A DNA stretch of 64,000 bases from Cupriavidus sp. IDO (lineage in GTDB: Bacteria > Pseudomonadota > Gammaproteobacteria > Burkholderiales > Burkholderiaceae), in NCBI RefSeq assembly GCF_000812465.1, contig NZ_JWMA01000001.1, positions 1 through 64,000 on the forward strand. Direction: 5' to 3'. Position 1 is the first letter of the stretch. Each line of letters opens with the position of its first letter. A program made the position numbers and the translations under genes. The notes beneath the pieces are model-generated. The model saw only the letters and a list, made by a program, of their open reading frames with translations, ran no database searches and had not been told where the DNA came from. This document shows positions 26,372-35,464 of this stretch, piece after piece.

Positions 26372-28693
26372 ATGAACATTGTATGTATCGGCGGTGGCCC
26401 CGCCGGCTTGTATTTCGGCCTGTTGATGAAACTCCAGGATCCCGCCAACAAGGTCGTGGTGGTCGAGCGCAACCGTCCCTATGACACCTTCGGTTGGGGC
26501 GTGGTGTTCTCCGACGCCACCATGGACAACCTGCGCGAGGCTGACCCGGTCTCGGCCGAGACCATCGGCGATGCGTTCAACCGCTGGGACGATGTCGAAG
26601 TCCACTTCAAGGGCCGCGCGGTGCGCAGCGGCGGGCACGGCTTCATCGGCATCGGCCGCAAGAAGCTGCTGAACATCCTGCAGGCGCGCTGCGAGGAAGT
26701 CGGGGTGGAACTGGTGTTCGAGAACTACGTCGAGGACGACCAGGCCATCGCGCGCAAGTACAACGCCGACCTGGTGCTGGCTTCCGACGGCCTCAACAGC
26801 GTGGTGCGCAAGCGCTATGCCGACACCTTCCGCCCCGACATCGACACGCGCAACTGCCGCTTTGTCTGGCTGGGCACGAAAAAGGTGTTCGACGCCTTCA
26901 ACTTCATCTTCGTGCCGACCGAGCATGGCTGGTTCCAGGCACATGCCTACCGTTTCGAGGACGGCACCTCGACCTTCATCGTCGAGACCCCGGAAGAAAC
27001 CTGGAAGGCCGCCGGCATCGACCAGATGAGCCAGGAAGAAGGCATCGCGTACTGCGAGAAGCTGTTCGCCCCGTACCTGGACGGCAACCCGCTGATCAGC
27101 AACGCCGGCCACCTGCGCGGCTCGGCGATCTGGATCCAGTTCCCGCGCGTGATCTGCGAGAAGTGGGTGCACTGGAACAACCTGAGCGGCGACAGCGGCC
27201 TGGAGAAGAAGGTGCCCGTGGTGTTGATGGGCGATGCCGCGCACACCGCGCACTTCTCGATCGGCTCCGGCACCAAGCTGGCGCTGGAAGATGCCATTGA
27301 GCTGGCGCGCACCCTCCGGAACATCGACGGCTCGCTGGAAGATGCACTGAAGCACTATGAAGCCGTGCGCTCGGTGGAAGTGCTCAAGATCCAGAACGCC
27401 GCGCGCAACTCGACCGAATGGTTCGAAAACGTCAGGCGCTATGAAGACCTCGAGCCCGAGCAGTTCGCCTACTCGCTGCTGACCCGCTCGCAGCGCATTT
27501 CGCACGAGAACCTGCGTGTGCGCGACAAGGCCTGGCTGGAAGGCTACGAATCGTGGCTGGCCGAACGCGCCGGCACGGATGCCGCCGCCGTACCGCCGAT
27601 GCTGACGCCGTACACCGTGCGCGGCGTGGAACTGAAGAACCGTGTGGTGGTATCGCCCACCGCCATGTACTCGTGCCAGATGGGCGTGCCGGGCAATTTC
27701 CACATGGTGCACCTTGGCAGCCGCGCACTGGGTGGTGCCGGCCTGGTGATGGTGGAAATGACGGCGGTGTCGCCGGAGGGCCGCATCACGCAGGGTTGCC
27801 CGGGCCTGTGGAATGACCAGCAGGCAGCGGCATTCGCCGGCATCGTCGGCTTCGTGCATGAGCACACCAGCGCGCGCATCGGCGTGCAGATCGGCCACGC
27901 CGGCCGCCGCGGCTCGACCCAGCTGGGCTGGGAGCAGATGGACCACCCGCTGGCGGAAGGCAACTGGCCGCTGATCTCGGCCTCCGAGCTGCCATACCTG
28001 CCGGGCGTCTCGCAGACGCCGCGCGCCATGACCCGCGAGGACATGGACCGCGTGCGCGAGGACTTCGTCGCCGCCACCCGGCGTGCGGCCGCCGCCGGCT
28101 TTGACTGGCTGGAGCTGCAGGCCGGCCACGGCTACCTGCTGTCGAACTTCCTCTCGCCTGTGACCAACCAGCGCGGCGACGAATACGGCGGCTCGCTGGA
28201 AAACCGCATGGCCTTCCCGCTGGAAGTGCTGCGCGCGGTGCGCGCGGCATGGCCGCAGGACAAGCCGGTGTCGGTGCGTATTTCCGCCACTGACTGGGTC
28301 GAAGGCGGCAACAGCGCCGACGATGCAGTGGCGATGGCGCGCCTGTTCAAGGAAGCCGGCGCCGACATGATCGACTGCTCCTCCGGCGAAGTCTCGCCCG
28401 AGCAGAAGCCGGTGTACGGCCGGATGTTCCAGACGCCGTTCGCCGACCGCGTGCGCAACGAGGCCGGCGTGCCGACCATCGCCGTGGGCGCGATCACCGA
28501 AGCCGACCACGTCAACGGGATCATCGCCTCCGGCCGCGCCGACTTGTGCGCGCTGTCGCGCCCGCACCTGGCCGACCCGGCCTGGCTGCTGCGCGAAACG
28601 GCGCAACTGGGTTTCCGCCGCGTGGAATGGCCAAAGCAGTACCTGTTCGCCAAGGACCAGCTGGAGCGCAATATCAAGCGCGCCGCGGCCTGA
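26372..28693 (+). CDS. Bifunctional aryl-CoA 5-hydroxylase/reductase (salicylyl-CoA 5-hydroxylase / 2-aminobenzoyl-CoA monooxygenase-reductase type)
   Basis: A 773-residue fusion. Residues 1-390 form a group A FAD monooxygenase (IGGGPAG at 6-12, SDGLNS, and [14 protein letters not shown] near 285). Residues 410-770 are an Old Yellow Enzyme domain ([26 protein letters not shown]). This build is that of 2-aminobenzoyl-CoA monooxygenase/reductase and of proteins named bifunctional salicylyl-CoA 5-hydroxylase. Both hydroxylate the CoA ester para to the amino or hydroxyl group. ATG 26372 follows GGAAG. The gentisate-type dioxygenase next door argues that an aromatic 5-hydroxy product is formed rather than a fully reduced one. 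Confidence 0.9.
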   Translation: MNIVCIGGGPAGLYFGLLMKLQDPANKVVVVERNRPYDTFGWGVVFSDATMDNLREADPVSAETIGDAFNRWDDVEVHFKGRAVRSGGHGFIGIGRKKLLNILQARCEEVGVELVFENYVEDDQAIARKYNADLVLASDGLNSVVRKRYADTFRPDIDTRNCRFVWLGTKKVFDAFNFIFVPTEHGWFQAHAYRFEDGTSTFIVETPEETWKAAGIDQMSQEEGIAYCEKLFAPYLDGNPLISNAGHLRGSAIWIQFPRVICEKWVHWNNLSGDSGLEKKVPVVLMGDAAHTAHFSIGSGTKLALEDAIELARTLRNIDGSLEDALKHYEAVRSVEVLKIQNAARNSTEWFENVRRYEDLEPEQFAYSLLTRSQRISHENLRVRDKAWLEGYESWLAERAGTDAAAVPPMLTPYTVRGVELKNRVVVSPTAMYSCQMGVPGNFHMVHLGSRALGGAGLVMVEMTAVSPEGRITQGCPGLWNDQQAAAFAGIVGFVHEHTSARIGVQIGHAGRRGSTQLGWEQMDHPLAEGNWPLISASELPYLPGVSQTPRAMTREDMDRVREDFVAATRRAAAAGFDWLELQAGHGYLLSNFLSPVTNQRGDEYGGSLENRMAFPLEVLRAVRAAWPQDKPVSVRISATDWVEGGNSADDAVAMARLFKEAGADMIDCSSGEVSPEQKPVYGRMFQTPFADRVRNEAGVPTIAVGAITEADHVNGIIASGRADLCALSRPHLADPAWLLRETAQLGFRRVEWPKQYLFAKDQLERNIKRAAA

Positions 28694-28750
28694 TGGTTTC
28701 TCCCCTCTCTTGCAAGTAGGAGGGGGGAAAGCACTCCTGAGAGGAAGACT

Positions 28751-29875
28751 ATGTCCAATACCTCATATGACACCTACCGCGAGAACGTAGCCGGCCGCGC
28801 CGACGTGGAAGACACGCCCGAGCTGGTCGCCTACTACAAGGAGCTCGACGCGCTCAAGACCGGCGCGCTCTGGACCGTCGCCAACAAGATCGAGCCGTGG
28901 CAGCCGAAGTCCGAATCGGTGCCGGTGCTATGGCGCTACCGCGACCTGCGTGACCACGTGCTGCGTTCGGTCGAGCTGGTGACGCCTGAGAAAGCCGGCC
29001 GCCGCGTGATCTACCTGAACAACCCGGGCCGCCAGGACGTTTCGGCAGCGGTGGGCTGGCTCTATTCGGGCCTGCAGGTGATGCATCCAGGCGAAGCCGC
29101 GTCCGCGCACGCACACTCGTCCTCGGCGCTGCGCTTCATCATGGAAGGCAGCGGCGCCTACACCATCGTCGACGGCCACAAGATGACGCTGAACGCCAAC
29201 GACTTCGTGCTCACGCCCAACGGCACCTGGCACGAGCATGGCGTGGCGGCTGAAGGCACCACCTGCATCTGGCAGGACGGCCTGGACATTCCGCTGGTCA
29301 ACGCGATGGAAGCCGGCTTCTACGCCGTGCACCCGGACCTGCAGCAGGCTGTCACGCATCCGGTGGACGACATGCCGGCGATCTGGGGCGGCAAGGGCCT
29401 GCGCCCGCACGAGGGCAACTGGAGCAAGCCGTATTCGCCGCTGTACAAGTACGAATGGGCGCCGACCTACGAGGCGCTGGCGCGCCACAGCAAGGTCACC
29501 GATGGCAGCCCGTTCGACGGCGTGCTGATGCACTACGTCAACCCGGTCACCGGCGGCCCAGTGATGCCGACCATCGGCGCCAGCATGCAGCTGTTGCGTC
29601 CGGGCGAAGCCACCAAGGCCCACCGCCACACCGGCAGCTTTATCTACCAGGTAGCCAAGGGCAGTGGCTATTCGGTCATCAATGGCCAGCGCTTCGACTG
29701 GACCGAGCGCGACATCTTCTGCGTGCCGTCGTGGGCCTTCCATGAGCACGCGAACGCGTCGGCCAGCGATGACGCCGTCCTGTTCTGTTTCAACGACTTG
29801 CCGGTGATGCATTCGCTGGGCCTGTACCGCGAGCAAGCCCTGGCAGAGAACGGCGGGCATCAGGTGGTCCTTTAA
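28751..29875 (+). CDS. Gentisate 1,2-dioxygenase-like bicupin ring-cleavage enzyme
   Basis: The 374-residue protein has two cupin domains. In the first, H120, H122 and H161 (HAHSSS, TWHEH) can bind iron; the second keeps H291, H293 and H331. Length and sequence are those of gentisate 1,2-dioxygenases, which cut between the carboxylated carbon and the neighbouring hydroxylated carbon of 2,5-dihydroxybenzoate. In this operon an amino group may replace the 2-hydroxyl, giving a carboxamide product. ATG 28751 follows GAGAGGAAG. The gentisate reading is the safe one; 5-hydroxyanthranilate is inference from the downstream genes. Confidence 0.88.
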   Translation: MSNTSYDTYRENVAGRADVEDTPELVAYYKELDALKTGALWTVANKIEPWQPKSESVPVLWRYRDLRDHVLRSVELVTPEKAGRRVIYLNNPGRQDVSAAVGWLYSGLQVMHPGEAASAHAHSSSALRFIMEGSGAYTIVDGHKMTLNANDFVLTPNGTWHEHGVAAEGTTCIWQDGLDIPLVNAMEAGFYAVHPDLQQAVTHPVDDMPAIWGGKGLRPHEGNWSKPYSPLYKYEWAPTYEALARHSKVTDGSPFDGVLMHYVNPVTGGPVMPTIGASMQLLRPGEATKAHRHTGSFIYQVAKGSGYSVINGQRFDWTERDIFCVPSWAFHEHANASASDDAVLFCFNDLPVMHSLGLYREQALAENGGHQVVL

Positions 29876-29945
29876 ACCTCAGCAGTACCTGTTTTCCAAG
29901 TTATGCAGCCGCACCCATTGCGGCCTTTTCCGGAGTTATCAAACC

Positions 29946-30857
29946 ATGCGTCTCGTAACCTATCGCGCTGAAGTCGCTGCCGCCGCCCGCCTGGGCGCCA
30001 TCGTCGACGGCAATGTCGTGGACCTCGCCCGCTTCGGCGCCGCCGTCGGCGTGGCGATTCCCTCCACCATGCTCGAGTTCATCGACCTGGGCCCCGAGGC
30101 GGTCCGCGCGACCGGCGCGCTGCTGAACGAATATCGCGGCAAGCTCCCGTTCGGCGTGGCCGTGCCGGCTTCCAACGTCAAGCTGCTGGCGCCGATCCCG
30201 CGCCCGCGCAAGAACATCTGGGGCATCGGCCTGAACTACGTCGAGCACGTCGCCGAATCCAGCCGCAGCCTGGACACCTCGAAGGAGCTGCCCAAGGAGC
30301 CGGTGATCTTCTCCAAGCCGCCCACCACCGTGATCGGCCCGGGCGACGCCATCGAGCACAACAAAGAGATCACCCAGCAGATGGACTGGGAAGTCGAGCT
30401 GGCCGTCATCATCGGCACGCGCGGCAAGGGCGTGAAGGAAGCCGACGCGCTGAACTATGTGTTCGGCTACAGCGTGATGATCGACATCTCGGCGCGCGAC
30501 TGCCGCCGCGCCGGCCAGTGGATCTATTCCAAGGGCCAGGACACCTATGCCCCGTTCGGCCCGGTCATCGTCACCGCCGACGAGATTCCCGACCCGCACA
30601 CGCTGGACCTGTCGCTGACCGTCAACGGCGTGACCAAGCAGAGCTCCAACACCCGCCACATGTTGTTCAAGGTGCCGGCGCTGATCGCGGACATCAGCAA
30701 GGGCATGGCGCTGGAACCCGGCGACATCATCGCCACTGGCACGCCGGACGGCGTGGGCGCTGGCCGCACCCCGCAGGAATGGCTGTGGCCGGGCGACACC
30801 GTGGTGGCCACGGTGGAAGGCATCGGCGAACTGCGCCACCCGGTGGTGGCTGTCTAA
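29946..30857 (+). CDS. Fumarylacetoacetate-hydrolase family protein (acylpyruvate hydrolase)
   Basis: A 303-residue FAH-family enzyme. The metal ligands are seen as E149-x-E151 (in DWEVELAV) and D180 (in MIDISARD), with the active-site histidine in NYVEH at 101. It hydrolyses a ring-cleavage 2,4-dioxoacid such as maleyl- or fumarylpyruvate to pyruvate plus a C4 acid. No glutathione-dependent maleylpyruvate isomerase gene is present, so the cis product is probably hydrolysed directly, which agrees with a maleate isomerase two genes downstream. It follows the dioxygenase by 70 bp. Confidence 0.88.
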   Translation: MRLVTYRAEVAAAARLGAIVDGNVVDLARFGAAVGVAIPSTMLEFIDLGPEAVRATGALLNEYRGKLPFGVAVPASNVKLLAPIPRPRKNIWGIGLNYVEHVAESSRSLDTSKELPKEPVIFSKPPTTVIGPGDAIEHNKEITQQMDWEVELAVIIGTRGKGVKEADALNYVFGYSVMIDISARDCRRAGQWIYSKGQDTYAPFGPVIVTADEIPDPHTLDLSLTVNGVTKQSSNTRHMLFKVPALIADISKGMALEPGDIIATGTPDGVGAGRTPQEWLWPGDTVVATVEGIGELRHPVVAV

Positions 30858-30862
30858 ATCCC

Positions 30863-30888
30863 GTCCTCCCCGCGCAAGCGGGGAGGAC
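30863..30888. repeat. Intercistronic palindrome, 11-bp stem with GCAA loop
   Basis: GTCCTCCCCGC (30863-30873) pairs with GCGGGGAGGAC (30878-30888) around GCAA. It resembles the palindromes at 19904 and 32735. It lies between two genes of one operon, so it may tune mRNA stability instead of ending transcription. Confidence 0.6.
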
Positions 30889-30909
30889 CGCTTCAAGCGA
30901 GGCACACAC

Positions 30910-31944
30910 ATGCTCAACCTGCCCAAGTTCAAGGCCGCTGCCGTCCAGGCGGCCCCCGTCTTCCTGGATGCCGACGCGACCGTCGACAAGGTCTGCCGCC
31001 TGATCAGGGAAGCCGCCGGCAACGGCGCGAAGCTGGTCGCCTTTCCGGAAGTGTTCGTGGCCGGCTACCCGTACTGGAGCTGGCTGACCAACCCGGTCGA
31101 CGCCAGCCCCTGGTTCGAGAAGCTGGTCAAGGCTTCGATCGAGATCCCCGGCCCGGAAATCCGCAAGATCGCGCAGGCCGCGCAGGTCAATCACATCAAC
31201 GTGATCGTTGGCGTCAACGAGCGCAGCCGCACCGGCATCGGCACCCTCTTCAATACGCTGGTGACCATCAGCGACGAAGGCCGCATCCTGGGCCGCCACC
31301 GCAAGCTGGTGCCGACCTGGGCCGAGAAGCTGACCTGGGCCAACGGCGACGCCTCGGCGCTGCGCGTGCACCAGACCAGCGTCGGCCCGCTCGGCTCGCT
31401 GGCCTGCGGCGAGAACACCAACACGCTGGCGCGCTTCTCGCTGCTGTCGCAGGGCGAGCTGATGCACGTGGCCAGCTATATCGCGCTACCGGTGGCGCCG
31501 GCCGACTACGACATGGCCGAGGCCATCAAGGTGCGCGCCGCCGCCCACTGCTTCGAGGGCAAGGTGTTCACCGCGGTGTCGTGCTCGACGGTTTCGGAAG
31601 AGATCATCGAAGCGATGAGCCCGCTGAATCCCAAGGCACGCGAACTGCTGTCGCGCCGCAACAGCGCCTTCTCCGGCTTCCTCGGCCCGGATGGCCGCGT
31701 GATCGGCGAGCCGCTGATCGATACCGAAGGCATCGTCTACGCCGACATCGACCTGTCGCGCGGCATCCAGCCGCGCCAGATGCACGACATCACCGGCCAC
31801 TACAACCGCTTCGACGTGTTCGACCTGCGCGTGAACCGCCGCCCGCTGCAGCCGGCGCAGTTCCTCGACGGCATCGCCCAGCAACCCGACCTCGACGCCG
31901 AGGACGCTGAACTCAACGCATTCGACCTGACCGAGACCAAGTAA
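30910..31944 (+). CDS. Nitrilase-superfamily carbon-nitrogen hydrolase
   Basis: The 344-residue protein shows the nitrilase triad: E47 (FPEVF), K132 (RHRKLVPTW) and C166. The cysteine context is CGENTN instead of the CWEH of well-studied nitrilases. The superfamily includes nitrilases and amidases. An amidase acting on maleamate would make sense between the acylpyruvate hydrolase and the maleate isomerase, releasing ammonia from the former ring nitrogen; a true nitrilase acting on an aromatic nitrile is the conventional alternative. The stop overlaps the next start as TAATG. Confidence 0.82.
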   Translation: MLNLPKFKAAAVQAAPVFLDADATVDKVCRLIREAAGNGAKLVAFPEVFVAGYPYWSWLTNPVDASPWFEKLVKASIEIPGPEIRKIAQAAQVNHINVIVGVNERSRTGIGTLFNTLVTISDEGRILGRHRKLVPTWAEKLTWANGDASALRVHQTSVGPLGSLACGENTNTLARFSLLSQGELMHVASYIALPVAPADYDMAEAIKVRAAAHCFEGKVFTAVSCSTVSEEIIEAMSPLNPKARELLSRRNSAFSGFLGPDGRVIGEPLIDTEGIVYADIDLSRGIQPRQMHDITGHYNRFDVFDLRVNRRPLQPAQFLDGIAQQPDLDAEDAELNAFDLTETK

Positions 31945-32717
31945 TGCAGTCCCCGATCTTTACCCCGCAGAAGCCCATTCGCATCGGCCAGATCGTGCCG
32001 TCGTCCAATACCACGATGGAGACGGAGATCCCCGCCATGCTCCGCGCGCGCGAACTCGACTTCGCCGAGCGCTTCACCTTCCACTCCAGCCGCATGCGCA
32101 TGAAGAAGGTGGTGAAGGAAGAGCTGGAAGCCATGGACCGCGACAGCGACCGCTGCGCCATCGAACTCTCCGACGCGCGCGTCGACGTGCTGGGCTACGC
32201 CTGCCTGGTGGCCATCATGAGCATGGGCAAGGGCTATCACCGCGTCTCGGAAGCGCGCCTGACCCAGCGCACCGTGGAGAACGGCAACCCCGCGCCGGTT
32301 GTGACCAGCGCCGGCGCGCTGGTGGACGGCCTGCGCGCGATGGGCGCCAAACGCGTGTCGGTGGTGTGCCCGTACATGAAGCCGCTGACCAAAATGGTAG
32401 TCGAGTACATCGAGAGCGAAGGCGTGGAGGTGAAGGACTATTGCGCGCTGGAAATCCCCGACAACCTGCAGGTCGCCGCGCAGGATCCGGCGAATCTGCT
32501 GGAGATCTACAAACGCATCGACACCACCGGCGTTGATGCCATCGTGCTGTCGGCCTGCGTGCAGATGCAGTCGCTGCCGTCGATCCAGAAGGTCCAGGAC
32601 GAGTCGGGCATCCCGACGGTATCGGCCGCCGTGGCCACCACCTGGCAGATGCTGCGCAAGCTGGACCTGCGCACCGAGGTCGCCGGTTGCGGCGAGCTGC
32701 TGAGCGGCAAGTACTGA
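31944..32717 (+). CDS. Maleate cis-trans isomerase
   Basis: A 257-residue member of the Asp/Glu racemase superfamily. The two catalytic cysteines of maleate isomerase are C87 (VLGYACLVAIMSMG) and C205 (VLSACVQMQSLP), both in typical contexts. The enzyme turns maleate into fumarate without a cofactor and is known at the end of nicotinate catabolism after maleamate amidohydrolase. Here it is translationally coupled to the nitrilase-superfamily gene by TAATG. Its presence shows that the ring-cleavage pathway yields a cis C4 dicarboxylate. Confidence 0.9.
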   Translation: MQSPIFTPQKPIRIGQIVPSSNTTMETEIPAMLRARELDFAERFTFHSSRMRMKKVVKEELEAMDRDSDRCAIELSDARVDVLGYACLVAIMSMGKGYHRVSEARLTQRTVENGNPAPVVTSAGALVDGLRAMGAKRVSVVCPYMKPLTKMVVEYIESEGVEVKDYCALEIPDNLQVAAQDPANLLEIYKRIDTTGVDAIVLSACVQMQSLPSIQKVQDESGIPTVSAAVATTWQMLRKLDLRTEVAGCGELLSGKY

Positions 32718-32734
32718 GCGCCAGCCCACGCTTT

Positions 32735-32762
32735 CGTCGTCCCTGCCCGTGCGGGGACGACG
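32735..32762. repeat. Intercistronic palindrome, 9-bp stem
   Basis: CGTCGTCCC (32735-32743) pairs with GGGACGACG (32754-32762). It belongs by sequence to the same REP-like type as the copies at 19904 and 30863. It ends 14 bp before the next gene. Confidence 0.55.
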
Positions 32763-32776
32763 CTTTGCACACGCAT

Positions 32777-33394
32777 ATGGACGACATTCACTTCTACGAG
32801 CCCACGCGCGGCCACGGGCTGCGGCATGATCCGCTGGCCGCCATTGTGGGCCCGCGCCCGATCGGCTGGATTTCGACGGTGGACAAGGCCGGGCGCGCCA
32901 ACCTGGCGCCCTACGCATTCTTCAACGTTTTCAACTACACGCCGCCGGTGGTGGCGTTCTCCAGCGTCGGCTACAAGGACACCGTGCGCAACGTCGAGGA
33001 CAACGGCGACTTTGTCTGGAACCTGGTGACGCGCCCGCTGGCCGAGCGCATGAACATGACCAGCGCCGGCGTGGCGCCCGAAGTCGACGAATTCGGCCTG
33101 GCGGGCCTGACGCCGGCACCGTCGCGGCTGGTGTCCGTGCCCCGCGTGCAGGAAAGCCCCGTATCGTTCGAATGCCGCGCGACCAAAGTCATGCAACTGA
33201 ACCAGGCCGACGGCGCCATGCTCGAGACGTGGATGGTGCTGGGCGAGGTCGTCGGAGTGCATATCGACCGCGCCTACGTACAGGACGGTGTCTATGACAC
33301 CGCCGCCGCACGCCCCATCCTGCGCGGTGGCGGCCCGGCCGACTACTACGAGGTCAGCAAATCGACGCTGTTCCAGATGCGCCGGCCGGCCTGA
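32777..33394 (+). CDS. Flavin reductase-like (FMN-binding split-barrel) protein
   Basis: A 205-residue protein with the split-barrel flavin reductase pattern PRPIGWISTVDKAGRANLAP and NVFNYTPPVVAFSS. Members reduce FMN or FAD with NAD(P)H for partner monooxygenases, or act on flavin-bound substrates. It is the last gene of the ior operon and converges on marR, 27 bp away. Possible partners are the fused monooxygenase or the indole monooxygenase, though the latter has its own reductase. ATG 32777 was chosen at the family start; the frame upstream covers a palindrome. Confidence 0.82.
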   Translation: MDDIHFYEPTRGHGLRHDPLAAIVGPRPIGWISTVDKAGRANLAPYAFFNVFNYTPPVVAFSSVGYKDTVRNVEDNGDFVWNLVTRPLAERMNMTSAGVAPEVDEFGLAGLTPAPSRLVSVPRVQESPVSFECRATKVMQLNQADGAMLETWMVLGEVVGVHIDRAYVQDGVYDTAAARPILRGGGPADYYEVSKSTLFQMRRPA

Positions 33395-33421
33395 GGCGCG
33401 AAGCTGGGTTCAGTTCTGGCC

Positions 33422-33880
33422 TCAGTTGGCTGGGCGGTGCAGGTGGATCAGCCGCTTCAGCGTGGCGCGCAATTCGTCGGCCTTCTTCTTGCCGAGCGGC
33501 GCCAGCACGTGGTCCTCGTGGGCCCGGGCCTGTGCGATCAGGCTGGAGGTCAGCTTCTGCCCGCGCGGCGTGATGCGCACTAGCGTGATGCGCCGGTCGG
33601 TCTCGTGCGGAATGCGCTTGACGTAGCCCTGCGCCTCCATGCGGTCGAGCAGGCGCGTCACGGTGGGCTGCTTGGTCACCGATATCTGCGCCAGCTCTCC
33701 GATGCTGATTGGCTTGCCGCCGGACAGCGTAGACAGGACGCGCCAGTCTGAGATGGTGAAACCATTGGCTTGCACGATCACGTGGAATTCCCCCGAAATC
33801 AGCTGGCTGGCCTGGGCCAGAAGGGCCGGGGTGTAGTTGTCGACGAATTCGTCGTCGGCGGTGTCGATGGGCTGGTTCAT
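33422..33880 (-). CDS. MarR-family transcriptional regulator
   Basis: A 152-residue winged-helix regulator. The recognition region reads SVTKQPTVTRLLDRMEAQG and the wing ETDRRITLVRITPRG, both typical of MarR. ATG 33880 was chosen because the family N-terminus (leader then ALLAQASQLISG) starts there; the frame is open further but through the promoter. It is convergent with the ior operon and divergent from the AraC gene. Four copies of one motif before marR, iorA, the MFS gene and the Liv operon make it a likely autoregulated repressor of uptake and catabolism. The ligand is probably an aromatic acid or its CoA ester. Confidence 0.88.
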   Translation of the reverse strand: MNQPIDTADDEFVDNYTPALLAQASQLISGEFHVIVQANGFTISDWRVLSTLSGGKPISIGELAQISVTKQPTVTRLLDRMEAQGYVKRIPHETDRRITLVRITPRGQKLTSSLIAQARAHEDHVLAPLGKKKADELRATLKRLIHLHRPAN

Positions 33881-33997
33881 GCGGTCCGGTGTTCGGGAAG
33901 CGGCCTCGTCGGCCGCGCGACGGGCAGAACATACCACGGCGGGAGAGTTCGTCCACGGCAAGGCAGGCCTGGCAGCCGTCTTGGCGTGCGCAATAAG

Positions 33998-34009
33998 TTT
34001 AGGTATAAA
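33998..34009 (-). promoter_or_regulatory. Shared motif (putative MarR operator) in the marR-araC intergenic region
   Basis: On the minus strand it reads TTTATACCTAAA, then CTTATTG, which may be the marR -10. The dyad TTTA-N4-TAAA is perfect. It lies about 118 bp before marR and 71 bp before the AraC gene on the other strand. Confidence 0.55.
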
Positions 34010-34079
34010 GTAACTGATTGCGCGGCTCCCTGGCTTCGCAGGCGAGCCAGACACGCTGCAATCCTGCAGGAGTGAGACG

Positions 34080-35159
34080 ATGCAGACCGCCCCCCAGTCA
34101 CCCGCCGACATAACGTCTTCTCCGGCGAGTGACGACAACTGCGCGCCACGAGGCATGCTGGCGAACTACCCCTCCTTTCGCTCCGAGGATGTGAAGGAGG
34201 CCCAGGGCAAGATCGCTGCGGTCTTTTGCCCGCATGAGCTGCGCGTGGTTGGTGCATTACAGCAATTGCACGTTCAGCACAATCTGGTGCGGCTGCATGA
34301 GACCGCCATCAACTTCCTTGCCTATGGCGCCCATGTAGAGATCGACCCTGGCTGCCTAGAGCACTTCTATCTCGCCCAGATCCCGGTTGCGGGCCATGCC
34401 GAAATCAAGTGTGGCTCGCAGGAGATACTTTCCGACGTCCGCACAGCCAGCCTGCTGAGTCCAGACACCCCAACCCGAATGCACTGGCACGAGGATTGTG
34501 CGCAAGTCTTGCTCTGGATCCAGAAGGAAGCCATCGAGCAACGTTTCGCATTGCTGACCGGGCGCGATCCCAGCGGCCCCCTTTCATTCGATCCGGCGCT
34601 GCCCCAGCACGCTGGGCTCTCGAGTCCATGGAGCCAGGCCGTACTCGACCTTACCAAGAATATCGACCAGCACGGCACCAACTGGCTCCAGTTTCCGGCC
34701 GCGGTGGCGTCGATGGAGGACTACCTGCTGCGGACGCTGCTGCTGCTTCAACCGCACACCCACACCTATCTCCTTGCGCGCAGCGCCGAGCCCGCCAGGC
34801 CACGTCATATGCAGCGGGTGATAGATTATGTCCGCGCGAATGCCGACACACCGCTGACTGTCGCCGACCTGGCGCAAGTCGCCTGCGTGAGCATCCGGGC
34901 GCTGGAAGAAGGCTTTCGCCGCCATCTCAATACGACGCCGTTAGTCTATCTGCGGGACGCCAGACTGGACTGCGTCCGGCAAGCGTTGATTGCTGCCGCC
35001 GGAGCGGAGCAGGCCTCCATCACGGATATTGCATATCGCTTTGGCTTCACGCATCTCGGCCGGTTTGCGGCGTACTACAAGAAGCGCTTCGGCGTTTCTC
35101 CGTCGGCGACCCTGCGCAGGGGTGCAGCGGAGCGCCATGGCAACGATGCCGGGCATTGA
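34080..35159 (+). CDS. AraC-family regulator of the indole cluster
   Basis: The 359-residue protein has an N-terminal AraC-binding-like ligand domain and a C-terminal double HTH (VRANADTPLTVADLAQVA and RFGFTHLGRFAAYYKKRFG). It starts at ATG 34080, preceded by CAGGAGTGAGACG. AraC-type activators (IifR) control indole-oxidising clusters in Acinetobacter, and this gene stands at the head of the SDR-monooxygenase-reductase cluster in the same orientation. It is probably an activator responding to indole or an oxidised indole. An inverted repeat at 35340-35380, before the SDR gene, is a possible binding site. Confidence 0.85.
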   Translation: MQTAPQSPADITSSPASDDNCAPRGMLANYPSFRSEDVKEAQGKIAAVFCPHELRVVGALQQLHVQHNLVRLHETAINFLAYGAHVEIDPGCLEHFYLAQIPVAGHAEIKCGSQEILSDVRTASLLSPDTPTRMHWHEDCAQVLLWIQKEAIEQRFALLTGRDPSGPLSFDPALPQHAGLSSPWSQAVLDLTKNIDQHGTNWLQFPAAVASMEDYLLRTLLLLQPHTHTYLLARSAEPARPRHMQRVIDYVRANADTPLTVADLAQVACVSIRALEEGFRRHLNTTPLVYLRDARLDCVRQALIAAAGAEQASITDIAYRFGFTHLGRFAAYYKKRFGVSPSATLRRGAAERHGNDAGH

Positions 35160-35464
35160 AAATCAGCGGGCTCTCCAGACCTCGCAATACCTCTGCGGCA
35201 TCGACCCGTTTCACTGACTTGCAGTCGTTGATAAAACAACGCCACCCCGCGCTCGCGGGTGTACGGATACCTGCACGCCCGGCCATCCGGCAAGGCTGCC
35301 GCCCCACCCTTTCCTGACTCCACCGCCCCCTTTTCCCGGTCCGCCGGCGACGGCTCGTTATCTGGATATTGGCCGGCGGATTGCGGATAGCAGCGTCATC
35401 ACCGTTACACCAAACTACGTTGCACATGGCTACATGCGAGCCAATACAACAAGTGGAGACGGAC
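35160..35464 (+). promoter_or_regulatory. Control region before the indole-oxidation genes
   Basis: About 300 bp without a gene. It contains TCCGCCGGC at 35340-35348 and its exact complement GCCGGCGGA at 35372-35380, separated by 23 bp, which could be an operator or a hairpin. The ribosome site GGAGA lies just before the SDR start at 35465. No clear sigma-70 promoter is visible, as is common for AraC-activated promoters. Confidence 0.4.

Noticed and set aside
25854..30857. Simple salicylate-to-gentisate pathway via salicylyl-CoA
   Set aside because: A salicylate-CoA ligase is missing, and a C-N hydrolase and a maleate isomerase would be superfluous. Remains a fallback if IorAB makes salicylyl-CoA from 2-hydroxyphenylglyoxylate.
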